Shown: positions 1-9,462 of the stretch, one piece after another
Layout: every line of letters begins with the position of its first letter
Position numbering within the stretch: the stretch's first letter is position 1
Origin: DATGQT01 sp033720695
GTDB taxonomy: Bacteria; Bacteroidota; Rhodothermia; Rhodothermales; Rubricoccaceae
Length of the DNA: 13,265 nucleotides
Assembly: GCA_033720695.1 (NCBI GenBank)
Contig: JAWWCA010000099.1
Location: forward strand, 1-13,265
Reading direction: 5' to 3'
Notes under the pieces: model-generated
Database searches by the model: none
Told to the model about the DNA's origin: nothing
Seen by the model: only the letters and a program-made list of their open reading frames with translations
Made by a program: the position numbers and the translations under genes

Positions 1-1564
<1,564 letters not shown>

Positions 1565-1756
1565 ATTAGGCTTCGGGCGCGGGGAGGAGGAGCAGAACGA
1601 CGGAAACCGCGTTCGGTTTTCCAGCGGGGGAGCCGGCGGCGGCGAGCCCGCGGCGGCGAGCCCAGGGCGGGGAGGATCGGCCGGGGGAGGGGGAGCGTGA
1701 ACCCTTCCTCGGTTTCCGCCGTCTTCTGTCCCTGGTTTCTGCCGTCCTCGCCCCGC
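1565..1756. promoter_or_regulatory. Divergent promoter region between lon and the MtfA-like gene, with repeated GGTTTCC motifs
   Basis: This 192-bp gap must hold the promoters for both outward-facing genes. An inverted repeat, GGAAACCG (1602-1609) / CGGTTTTCC (1614-1622), has a 4-nt loop and one bulged T. A 16-bp direct repeat, GGTTTCCGCCGTCTTC at 1711-1726 and GGTTTCTGCCGTCCTC at 1734-1749, matches at 14 of 16 positions with 23-bp spacing. The octamer CGGTTTCC at 1710-1717 is the exact reverse complement of 1602-1609. No convincing TAnnTTTG-type -7 box and no CIRCE element was seen. The repeats could be regulator binding sites; that role is inferred. Confidence 0.4.
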
Positions 1757-2689
1757 ATGCGCCTCGCCCGCCGCGCCGATCTCATCTTCGGACTCGTCCT
1801 CGCTCTCTTGGTGGGGCTGGTGGCCGTGGTCCTAGCCGGCCAACTGGGTGCGAGCCCGTGGATCGGCGTCGGGGTGGGCGTGCTCGTCCTCGGGATCGCG
1901 GCCCGCCGCCCGCTCCGCCGCCTCCGGGCCGTGCAGCGGCCCTTCCCCGAGGCGTGGCGCACCTGGATCGAGGCCCACGTCCCGCTCTACGCGCGGCTCG
2001 ACGCCCGCGCCCGCCGCCGCTTCGACCGGGACGTGCAGATCACGCTCGCCGAGAGCCGCTTCGAGGCTGTCGAGGGGGTCGAGCTCACCGACGCGCTGCG
2101 CCTCGCCGTCGCCGCCGGCGCGGCGCTCCTCCTCCACGGACGCCCCGACTGGGAGCTCCCCAAGGGCCGCACCTTCCTCTTCTACCCCGGCCACTTCGAC
2201 GAGGAGTACGAGGTGGAGGACGAGGACGCGTACTACGACGGGATGGTGCACCCCCAGGGGCCCGTCGTCCTCTCGGTCCCCGCCGTCGAGGCGGGGTGGG
2301 CGCGGGCCGACGGCTACAACGTCGTCCTCCACGAGCTCGCCCACCTCTTCGACCTCACCGGCGCCGGGGCCGACGGGCTCCCGTCGCTCCTCGACCGCTC
2401 CTCGGAGGGGGCGTGGCGGGCCCTCGTCAGGGAGGAGATGCGGCAGGTCCAGCTCGGCCGCTCCGTCCTCCGCCGCTACGCCTCCACCGACGCCGCCGAG
2501 CTCTTTGCCGTGGCCGTCGAGCAGTTCTTCGAGCGGCCCACCCGCCTCCACCGCCACCACCCCCGGCTCTTCGACGCCCTCGTGGCGCTGTTCCGGCTCG
2601 ATCCCCGCCCGCCCGACGGCGAGGACGACGAGCCCGACGAGGAGCGCCCGAGCCTGATGGCCCGGCGGTGGGGACCCGCCGACGCGTAG
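1757..2689 (+). CDS. MtfA-like (M90 family) zinc metallopeptidase with two N-terminal membrane segments
   Basis: The 310-residue product resembles MtfA, a gluzincin-like peptidase related to the anthrax lethal factor fold that in E. coli interacts with the glucose-PTS repressor Mlc. The zinc motif HELAH is at residues 192-196, preceded by a hydrophobic GYNVVL strand and followed by FDLTGAGADG. The expected downstream acidic motif DAAELFAVAVEQFFERP (246-261) should supply the third zinc ligand. Unlike E. coli MtfA (about 265 aa, soluble), this one has two hydrophobic stretches at about 9-30 and 34-48 joined to an Arg-rich RRPLRRLR turn, so the catalytic part is probably tethered to the inner membrane facing the cytoplasm. 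The ATG at 1757 is chosen because the frame upstream runs antisense through lon. The tail is acidic and low-complexity. No Mlc homologue or PTS gene is visible, so its target is unknown. Confidence 0.88.
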   Translation: MRLARRADLIFGLVLALLVGLVAVVLAGQLGASPWIGVGVGVLVLGIAARRPLRRLRAVQRPFPEAWRTWIEAHVPLYARLDARARRRFDRDVQITLAESRFEAVEGVELTDALRLAVAAGAALLLHGRPDWELPKGRTFLFYPGHFDEEYEVEDEDAYYDGMVHPQGPVVLSVPAVEAGWARADGYNVVLHELAHLFDLTGAGADGLPSLLDRSSEGAWRALVREEMRQVQLGRSVLRRYASTDAAELFAVAVEQFFERPTRLHRHHPRLFDALVALFRLDPRPPDGEDDEPDEERPSLMARRWGPADA

Positions 2690-2743
2690 CGGGGCCGACC
2701 GCGTCGGCGTCGGGGGGCTCCCGCCTCCACGCGGTGGTCTTCG

Positions 2744-2762
2744 GGGCGCTTGGAACGCGCCC
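2744..2762 (+). terminator. Weak GC hairpin after the MtfA-like gene, no U-tract
   Basis: GGGCGC (2744-2749) pairs with GCGCCC (2757-2762) around a 7-nt loop, between the stop at 2689 and the next start at 2802. There is no following T run, so intrinsic termination is doubtful. In DNA this GC-rich such hairpins arise by chance. Confidence 0.2.
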
Positions 2763-2801
2763 GGCGCGGCACCGTCTAGGCGGGGCACCCGCCGATGCCC
2801 C

Positions 2802-4904
2802 ATGCCCAACCGCCTCGCCGACACCAACAGCCCCTACCTCCTCCAGCACGCCGACAACCCGGTGGACTGGTACCCCTGGGGCGAGGCCGCCTTCGAGGCG
2901 GCGCGGGCCGAGGACAAGCCCATCTTCCTCTCCATCGGCTACGCCACGTGCCACTGGTGTCACGTGATGGAGCGGGAGTCGTTCGAGGACGAGGCGGTGG
3001 CCCGCCTGATGAACGAGGCCTTCGTCAACGTGAAGGTGGACCGCGAGGAGCGCCCCGACGTGGACGGCGTCTACATGGCCGTGTGCCAGGCGATCACGGG
3101 TCACGGGGGGTGGCCCCTCACGATCCTGATGACGCCCGAGGGCAAGCCGTTCTTCGCCGCCACCTACATCCCGAGCACCGCCCGCGGCGGCCGTGCCGGC
3201 ATGCTGGAGCTGGTGCCGCGCATCCAGCAGCTCTGGCGGGAGGAGCAGCCCCGCGTCCTCGACGCGGCCGACGAGATCGCCGAGGCGCTGCGGCAGGGGC
3301 CGGCGATGCCCGTCGGGGACCCGCTGGGCGAGGAGACGCTCGGCCTGGCCTTCGAACAGCTCCGCGGCCGCTACGACGCCGAGTTCGGCGGCTTCGGCGG
3401 GGCGCCCAAGTTCCCCACGCCCCACGCCCTCCTCTTCCTCCTCCGCTACTGGAAGCGGTCGGGCGACGGGCAGGCCCTCGCGATCGTCGAGAAGACGCTC
3501 CGCGCCATGCGCCGGGGCGGGCTCTGGGACCACGTCGGCCACGGGTTCCACCGCTACTCGACCGACCGGCGCTGGCTCCTCCCGCACTTCGAGAAGATGC
3601 TGTACGACCAGGCCCTTCTCTCCCTCGCCTACACCGAGGCGCACCGGGCCACCGGCGACCCCTCCTACCGCCACGTCGCCGAGCACACCCTCGCGTACGT
3701 CACGCGCGACCTCGGCGCGCCCGAGGGCGCCTTCTACTCGGCCGAGGACGCCGACTCTCTCGACCGCCACGGCCACCACGAGGAGGGGGCGTTCTACACC
3801 TGGACCGAGGAGGACCTCCGCGACGCGCTCGGCGAGGACTTCGCGTTCGCGAAGGCCGTGTGGGGCACGGCGCCCGAGGGCAACTACGAGGACGAGGCGC
3901 GGCGCGAGCGCACCGGCCAGAACGTGCTCCACAACCCCGAGCCCCTCCTCGACCTCGCGGACCGCTTGGGGATGGGGGAGGGAGCCCTCCGCGAGCAGAT
4001 CGACGGCCTCCGCGAGCGGCTCGGCGAGGCCCGCGCCAGCCGGCCGCGGCCCCTCCTCGACGACAAGGTGCTCACCGACTGGAACGGGCTGATCATCGCG
4101 GCCCTCGCTCGGGCGGCCCGCGCCTTCGGGGAGCCCCGCCACGCCGAGGCCGCCTCCCGCGCCGCCGACTTCCTCCTCCGGACCCTGCGGACCGACGAGG
4201 GGGGGCTGCTCCATCGCTACCGGAACGGGGATGCCGCCATCCCCGGCCTCCTCGACGACTACGCGTTCCTCACGTGGGGGCTTTTCGAGCTCTACCAAGC
4301 GGTCTTCGACGAGCGGTACCTCCAGGCCGCCCTCGACCTCCACCGCGAGACCGAGCGCCGCTTCGCCGACGAGGACGGCGGCTTCTTCTTCACCGAGGCG
4401 CCCACGCCGGGTGCGCCGCAGGGGGAGCCGCTGCTGTTCCGGCGCAAGGAGCGCCACGACGGGGCGGTCCCCTCGGGCATCGCCGTCGCAGCGCTCAACG
4501 GGCTCCGCCTCGGCCGCGTGACCGGCGACCCCGAGATGGAGGCGCGGGCCGAGCGGGCGCTCCGGGCCCCGGAGGTCGCGGCCTACCCCGGCGCCCACAC
4601 CTTCCACCTCGTCGCCCTCGACTACGCCCTCGGGCCGGCGCAGGAGGTGGTGGTGGCCGGCGAGCGGGGCGCGCCCGAGACGGAGGCGTTCCTCGACCGC
4701 CTCGGCCGGCTCTACGCGCCCAACGCCATCGTGCTCCTCCGGGCCCCCGGGACCGGCGACGCGCCCCTCACCGACCTCGCCCCGTTCACGGCCGAGCAGA
4801 CGTCCATCGCCTCGCGGACCACGGCCTACGTCTGCGAGCACTACGCCTGCCAGGCGCCGACCACGGACCCCGACCACGCGGTCCGGTTGCTCCAGGGGAC
4901 CTAG
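2802..4904 (+). CDS. DUF255/YyaL-type thioredoxin-fold protein (spermatogenesis-associated protein 20 family)
   Basis: This 700-aa protein has the full length usual for the YyaL/SPATA20 family. The N-terminal ~165 residues form the DUF255 thioredoxin-like domain. It opens with the family signature NRLADTNSPYLLQHADNPVD (3-22) and carries the active-site-like CHWC at 50-53 in SIGYATCHWCHVM, then NEAFVNVKVDREERPDVD. The rest matches the (alpha/alpha)6-barrel fold seen in glycosidase and N-acylglucosamine epimerase relatives, with conserved stretches such as DHVGHGFHRYSTD, PHFEKMLYDQA and DDKVLTDWNGL (about 420-430). No signal peptide is seen, so it is presumably cytoplasmic. The family is widespread but its reaction is not established; the CxxC suggests redox chemistry and the barrel suggests carbohydrate binding. 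The ATG gives exactly the conserved family N-terminus. It lies 112 bp after the peptidase gene and may share its transcript. Confidence 0.93.
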   Translation: MPNRLADTNSPYLLQHADNPVDWYPWGEAAFEAARAEDKPIFLSIGYATCHWCHVMERESFEDEAVARLMNEAFVNVKVDREERPDVDGVYMAVCQAITGHGGWPLTILMTPEGKPFFAATYIPSTARGGRAGMLELVPRIQQLWREEQPRVLDAADEIAEALRQGPAMPVGDPLGEETLGLAFEQLRGRYDAEFGGFGGAPKFPTPHALLFLLRYWKRSGDGQALAIVEKTLRAMRRGGLWDHVGHGFHRYSTDRRWLLPHFEKMLYDQALLSLAYTEAHRATGDPSYRHVAEHTLAYVTRDLGAPEGAFYSAEDADSLDRHGHHEEGAFYTWTEEDLRDALGEDFAFAKAVWGTAPEGNYEDEARRERTGQNVLHNPEPLLDLADRLGMGEGALREQIDGLRERLGEARASRPRPLLDDKVLTDWNGLIIAALARAARAFGEPRHAEAASRAADFLLRTLRTDEGGLLHRYRNGDAAIPGLLDDYAFLTWGLFELYQAVFDERYLQAALDLHRETERRFADEDGGFFFTEAPTPGAPQGEPLLFRRKERHDGAVPSGIAVAALNGLRLGRVTGDPEMEARAERALRAPEVAAYPGAHTFHLVALDYALGPAQEVVVAGERGAPETEAFLDRLGRLYAPNAIVLLRAPGTGDAPLTDLAPFTAEQTSIASRTTAYVCEHYACQAPTTDPDHAVRLLQGT

Positions 4905-4955
4905 GCGTTCCCCGCATCGTCAGCCTGCATCGCGTGGCCGACGCGCCGCCCGCCG

Positions 4956-5321
4956 TCAGCGCACGACGACGAACCGCTCTTGCTCTCGCTCAGCGGCGCG
5001 CGCCATCTCCCGGGCCATCTCCCGGTCCAGCTCCTGCTCGATCTCGCACCGCTCCTCCGTCCGGTGGCGGTGGACCTCGACGATCCGGCGGTGCTCCTCT
5101 GCGATCCGACGCGCCTCGGCGCCCATGCGCCGAGCCTCTTCCCCGAGGCGTCGGGCCTCCTCGGCGGCGATCGCCGGGCCCGTCACGTGGACGCGCGCGA
5201 TCCGCACGCGGTCGTCGATGCACGTGGGCTGCATCATCGCCATCAGGCGGTCGCTGGCGAGGGCAGCGAGGAGGACGACGAGGGTGACGAGCGCAGCGCG
5301 CTGGAACTGTTCGCGAGACAT
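4956..5321 (-). CDS. Small single-pass membrane protein with heptad-repeat coiled coil (unknown function)
   Basis: I do not recognise a named family for this 121-residue protein. Residues 1-8 (MSREQFQR) are a short charged leader and 8-23 (RAALVTLVVLLAALAS) are hydrophobic, so it looks like an N-in signal anchor placing the rest outside the inner membrane. Residues 54-91 form near-perfect seven-residue repeats of EARR type (EARRLGE, EARRMGA, EARRIAE, EHRRIVE), followed by another charged helix (EIEQELDREMAREMARAAE) to the C-terminus: a long alpha-helical coiled coil. Two cysteines (34, 92) could form disulfides. The first 16 residues closely match those of the upstream gene at 6560 (MSREKIQR...), and both have a coiled coil just past the anchor, so the two look like a duplicated or functionally paired unit. 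It starts 84 nt downstream of that gene, same strand. It ends convergently 51 bp from the DUF255 gene. Confidence 0.72.
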   Translation of the reverse strand: MSREQFQRAALVTLVVLLAALASDRLMAMMQPTCIDDRVRIARVHVTGPAIAAEEARRLGEEARRMGAEARRIAEEHRRIVEVHRHRTEERCEIEQELDREMAREMARAAEREQERFVVVR

Positions 5322-5363
5322 GACAGGGAGCGGACGAGTGGACGACAGGAGGCGAACGGGTGA

Positions 5364-5387
5364 GGGGTGCTAAATATTTCGCACCCC
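5364..5387. promoter_or_regulatory. 24-bp near-perfect palindrome between the paired minus-strand genes
   Basis: GGGGTGC (5364-5370) and GCACCCC (5381-5387) flank an AT-rich core containing the palindrome AAATATTT (5372-5379). Of 12 symmetric base pairs, 11 match; only 5371/5380 (T/C) does not. It lies 43-66 nt upstream of the ATG of the 121-aa gene and just beyond the stop of the DUF4097-like gene. An AT-rich core is conspicuous in this GC-rich window. It could be an operator, a promoter with an overlapping operator, or an RNA stem that partly separates expression of the two genes. There is no clear U-tract on the minus strand, so a classical terminator is less likely. Confidence 0.5.
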
Positions 5388-5405
5388 ATGGAATAAGGAG
5401 TCAGG

Positions 5406-6560
5406 TCAGCGTGCGCGCAGCGCGATGTCGCCGCCGCCGGTCGTGACGGCGAGGCGCGGGCCGCCCCCACCGAGCCGGCCCTCGGCCGAGCGGCGGGCCC
5501 GGCGCCCCTGGAAGTCGAGGGCGTCGTGGATCTGGATCGAGGGGCCGTCGAGCGCGACGTCGAAGCCGGCGCGGGGGAGGATGAGGGCGACGTCGCCAGA
5601 GCCGGTGCGGACGTCGAGGGGCAGGGCCCGCTCGACCTGCACCGCCGCGTCGCCCGAGCCGGTGCGGATGCGGAGGTCGTCGGCGTCGAGGCGCCCGAGG
5701 GCGAGGTCGCCGGAGCCGGTGTGGGCTTCCAGCCGGCTCGCCCCGACTGCCTCGACCGCGAGGTCGCCGGAGGCGGTGTGGAGCGTGGCGGCGCCGGCGG
5801 CGAGGCGCTCCAGCGAGACGTCGCCGGAAGCGGTCCGCACCGTCACGGTCTCGCCGTCGAGGAGGGCGGCCCGGACATCGCCGGAGGCCGTCTGGATCTG
5901 GATGCGCGCGCCATCGGTGACGCGGTCGAGAGCGATGTCCCCGGAGGCGGTCCCGATCGTGAGGTCGCCCACGAGGCTGCCGATCTCGACGTCGCCGGAG
6001 GCGAGGTGGAGCTCGGCCGCGAGGCGGGCAGGGGCGCGGACGACGACGGTGTAGGAGGCGCGGTCGCTGCGCTGGCGCCCGCTCGCCCGATCGGGATCGG
6101 TGGCGACGCGGAGGGTGCCGCCGCTGTAGTCGGCCGAGAACCGACGGCGCGGGAAGGCGTCCCGGGCGTCGCGTCCCCGCCCGAGCACCATGACGGTCGC
6201 CTCGCCCGGCCCCGTCTCGACGACGAGGTCATCGGACGTGAGCGCCACGTCGAGGCGGTCGCCGGGCTGGACGGGGAACGACCGCTCGAAGAGCACCTCG
6301 TCGCGCCCTGCGACCGCGCGGGCGGAGAGCGCGGACGGCGGGGCGCCGCGGGGTCCTTCCATCTTGGCTTCGAGGGTTTCCATCTCCGCCTCCATCGCCT
6401 CCATCTCTGCCTCGAAGGCCTCGTCCGCGTGGCGGTCGTGAGGGTGGGCGTGAGCGTGGTCGGAGGCGCTGCGTCCGTGGAGGAGGCGGTTGCCGATGAG
6501 CGCGCCGGCACACACGACGAGGGCGACGAGGGCGAGGCGCTGGATCTTCTCGCGGGACAT
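5406..6560 (-). CDS. Membrane-anchored DUF4097-type beta-repeat protein with His-rich and coiled-coil linker
   Basis: The 384-residue protein begins with an MSREKIQR leader and a hydrophobic anchor (about 9-27), with no lipobox. Next come a His-rich linker (DHAHAHPHDRHADE, 34-47) and Met/Glu heptads (about 49-69) predicted to form a short coiled coil. The C-terminal part has the repeated strand motif (T/A)(A/G)SGD at about residues 188, 206, 225, 245, 264, 283, 302 and 321, spaced 18-20 residues, then TGGGDIALRAR at the end. This is the DUF4097/putative-adhesin pattern, expected to build a right-handed beta-helix-like stack. Such proteins are often encoded near anti-sigma or envelope-stress genes; none is seen here. 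An in-frame ATG at 6590 would add ten Pro/Ser-rich residues; 6560 is preferred because it aligns with the neighbour's MSRE start. Likely periplasmic; ligand unknown. Confidence 0.85.
   Translation of the reverse strand: MSREKIQRLALVALVVCAGALIGNRLLHGRSASDHAHAHPHDRHADEAFEAEMEAMEAEMETLEAKMEGPRGAPPSALSARAVAGRDEVLFERSFPVQPGDRLDVALTSDDLVVETGPGEATVMVLGRGRDARDAFPRRRFSADYSGGTLRVATDPDRASGRQRSDRASYTVVVRAPARLAAELHLASGDVEIGSLVGDLTIGTASGDIALDRVTDGARIQIQTASGDVRAALLDGETVTVRTASGDVSLERLAAGAATLHTASGDLAVEAVGASRLEAHTGSGDLALGRLDADDLRIRTGSGDAAVQVERALPLDVRTGSGDVALILPRAGFDVALDGPSIQIHDALDFQGRRARRSAEGRLGGGGPRLAVTTGGGDIALRAR
5574..6002 (-). repeat. Tandem coding repeats (~57 nt, SGD-strand units)
   Basis: Eight units of about 18-20 codons recur inside the DUF4097-like gene, visible on the plus strand as the recurring core GTCGCCGGAGSCGGT or close variants near 5590, 5650, 5704, 5763, 5820, 5878, 5937 and 5992. 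Only this core, encoding TASGD/TGSGD, is conserved at DNA level; the rest of each unit has diverged. That argues for old duplications held by structure rather than recent slippage. Confidence 0.75.
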
Positions 6561-6668
6561 GGGCGGAGAGGGTGAGGAGGGGGGCGGCACCGGACGCGCC
6601 GAGGCGGCGTTGAGGGGGCGTCGCCCCCGCTACGGGGCGGCCCCTGAAAGGTTGCTCCCGCCCGCGCC
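6561..6668. promoter_or_regulatory. Divergent intergenic region with two adjacent GC hairpins
   Basis: The 108-bp gap separates the DUF4097-like gene (leftward) from the glycosylase gene (rightward). Two short perfect inverted repeats sit side by side: GGGGGC/GCCCCC at 6614-6628 (3-nt loop) and GGGGC/GCCCC at 6634-6644 (1-nt centre). Both starts must be served from here. No confident -33/-7 promoter pair was found on either strand. Confidence 0.3.
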
Positions 6669-7328
6669 GTGACGCCGCTCCCGCCGTCGTTCTTCGCCCG
6701 CCCCACGCTGGAGGTCGCGCCCGATCTCCTCGGGGCGCTCCTCGTCCACGACGACCCGGAGGCCGGCCGCCTCGCCGGCCGCATCGTCGAGACCGAGGCC
6801 TACACGGCCGACGACCCCGCCATGCACGGGTGGAAGGCCACGTTCGGCCCCGACGGCTTCGTGCGCCCCGTGGGCCGCGCGGCCGACCTCTTCGCGGCGC
6901 CGGGCACGGCCTACGTCTACAAGATCTACCGCGTCCACTGGCTACTCAACGTGGTGACGGAGCCGGAGGGGACCGCCGGCGCCGTGCTCATCCGGGGCGT
7001 CGAGCCCGTCGAAGGCGAGGCGACGATGGCCGAGCGCCGCCCCCCCTCGCTCTCGAAGCGCCGCGACCTCACCAACGGGCCCGGCAAGCTGACGCAGGCC
7101 TTCGGCATCGACGGGGCGTTCCACGGCGCCGACCTCACGCGCCCGCCGCTCTTCTTCGCCGAGGACGAGGCGAGCGGGCAGGCGCGGTCCGTCGGGACGT
7201 CCTCCCGCATCGGCCTCTCGCGCGGCATCGAGCGGCCCTATCGGTTCTACGTGGCGGGCCATCCGTTCGTCTCGCCCGGCGAGCCCAGCGACGGCCGGGT
7301 CGCGAGGAAGACGAAGCGGCGGCCGTAG
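6669..7328 (+). CDS. 3-methyladenine DNA glycosylase, AAG/MPG family
   Basis: The 219-residue product matches the AAG (alkyladenine glycosylase) family, which flips out and excises alkylated and deaminated purines in base excision repair. The length fits bacterial members (about 190-230). IVETEAY carries the catalytic Glu and substrate-stacking Tyr; DPAMH holds the His; YVYKIY and LLNVV correspond to the conserved Tyr and Asn; AVLIRGVEPVEGE, LTNGPGKLTQAFGI and RIGLSRG follow as expected. The start is GTG at 6669, giving the usual short leader before FFARPTLEVAPDLLGALLV; no nearby ATG gives this N-terminus. Oddities: the usual RGxTPRNxxMFG loop is replaced by a longer GWKATFGPDGFVRPVGRAAD segment, and the common YG after YVY is YR. 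The lysine/arginine-rich tail (VARKTKRRP) may help DNA contact. Confidence 0.9.
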   Translation: MTPLPPSFFARPTLEVAPDLLGALLVHDDPEAGRLAGRIVETEAYTADDPAMHGWKATFGPDGFVRPVGRAADLFAAPGTAYVYKIYRVHWLLNVVTEPEGTAGAVLIRGVEPVEGEATMAERRPPSLSKRRDLTNGPGKLTQAFGIDGAFHGADLTRPPLFFAEDEASGQARSVGTSSRIGLSRGIERPYRFYVAGHPFVSPGEPSDGRVARKTKRRP

Positions 7329-7361
7329 GGGCCGCTTCCCACCGGGAGCCGCACGCGGCCC
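7329..7361 (+). terminator. Nested stem-loop immediately after the glycosylase stop
   Basis: GGGCCGC (7329-7335) pairs perfectly with GCGGCCC (7355-7361). The loop contains a second stem, TCCC (7337-7340) with GGGA (7344-7347). It begins directly after the TAG. No T run follows, so it may be a 3'-end stabiliser or weak terminator before the DUF2254 gene rather than an efficient intrinsic terminator. Confidence 0.35.
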
Positions 7362-7399
7362 GGGACGTTCGCTCCCCGCCTCTCTCGCCCCCACCGCCC

Positions 7400-8827
<1,428 letters not shown>

Positions 8828-8889
8828 CGGAGAGGGTTGAGACGGCGCGGTCCGCGGCCGATAGCCTCTGGGCACCCGTCCTCAGCGCC

Positions 8890-9462
8890 ATGAAGCTCTC
8901 CGACCCCGTCCCCCTCCACCCCACCGCGGCTGACGACGGTGGCGGCCGCGCCGAGACGCTCCTGTCGAGCGACGAGGTCGTCCGCCGCCTCCTCGTCGTG
9001 ATCGAGCGGCTCCCGCACGGAGCCTTCCGCCAGATGATGGTCCGGTTCGTGCATCTCTACAAGCGCGGCGAGCTGGACCCCGCCGGCGCGGCCCGGTTCG
9101 TCCACTGGCTCACGACCAACCGCGCCTACTTCGAGCTCGCGCGGGCGCTCTGCGAGACGGAGCGCGACCTCCGTGCCCAGGTGCGCGTGCTCGAAGAGGA
9201 CGACGTCTACGCGCGGGCGACGACGAGCATGATCGTCACGGAGCGCCCGCCCCAGGCACCGCGCGAGCCTGAGTCTTACCGCGGCCAGGACGCCGACTGG
9301 GAAGACCGCATCTACGTCACGGAAGAAGAGATGGCCCGGCCCTTCGATCCGCTCGACCCCCGCATCCCGATGCCCCCGCCACGCGAGCGGTACCGCTACG
9401 CCGACCCGCCGATCCAGCGGACGAACGCGTCAGCGAAGCGGGCCGGCGCGGCTGCGTCGTAG
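8890..9462 (+). CDS. Uncharacterised 190-aa protein, helical N-half and proline-rich acidic C-half
   Basis: I do not recognise this protein. Residues about 27-108 look alpha-helical and globular (VVRRLLVVIERLPHGAFRQ, then FVHLYKRGELDPAGAARFV and a charged helix ending in RDLRAQVRVLEEDDVYARA). From about 115 on it is rich in Pro, Glu, Asp and Arg (ERPPQAPREPESYRGQ; DPLDPRIPMPPPRERYRY) and probably disordered. There is no signal peptide or membrane segment, so it should be cytoplasmic. The ATG at 8890 is chosen because the upstream open frame shadows the DUF2254 gene; 62 bp separate the two. Codon use matches its neighbours, supporting a real gene. Its last 67 bp overlap the 3' end of the ATP-grasp gene on the other strand. 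Confidence 0.7.
   Translation: MKLSDPVPLHPTAADDGGGRAETLLSSDEVVRRLLVVIERLPHGAFRQMMVRFVHLYKRGELDPAGAARFVHWLTTNRAYFELARALCETERDLRAQVRVLEEDDVYARATTSMIVTERPPQAPREPESYRGQDADWEDRIYVTEEEMARPFDPLDPRIPMPPPRERYRYADPPIQRTNASAKRAGAAAS
9396..9462. other. 67-bp convergent coding overlap
   Basis: The last codons of the 190-aa gene (plus) and of the ATP-grasp gene (minus) occupy the same 67 bp. Both frames fit complete proteins here: RFADAFVRWIGGSA on the minus strand keeps the family-like C-terminus. No bidirectional terminator fits downstream of both stops, so transcripts from the two sides would overlap. Confidence 0.7.

Noticed and set aside
2427..4877. Long open frame on the minus strand (about 816 codons) opposite the DUF255 gene
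   Set aside because: Its product is Val/Glu/Gly/Arg low-complexity, typical of the antisense shadow of a high-GC gene; the plus strand encodes a full recognised family protein.
6503..6520. Lipoprotein signal at Cys17 of the DUF4097-like protein
   Set aside because: The residue before the Cys is Val, not Gly, Ala or Ser, so it does not fit a lipobox; a plain membrane anchor fits better.
8837..8870. Possible Bacteroidota promoter (TTG, then TAGCCTCTG) before the 190-aa gene
   Set aside because: The downstream box matches TAnnTTTG poorly and the upstream TTG is too short to be meaningful.
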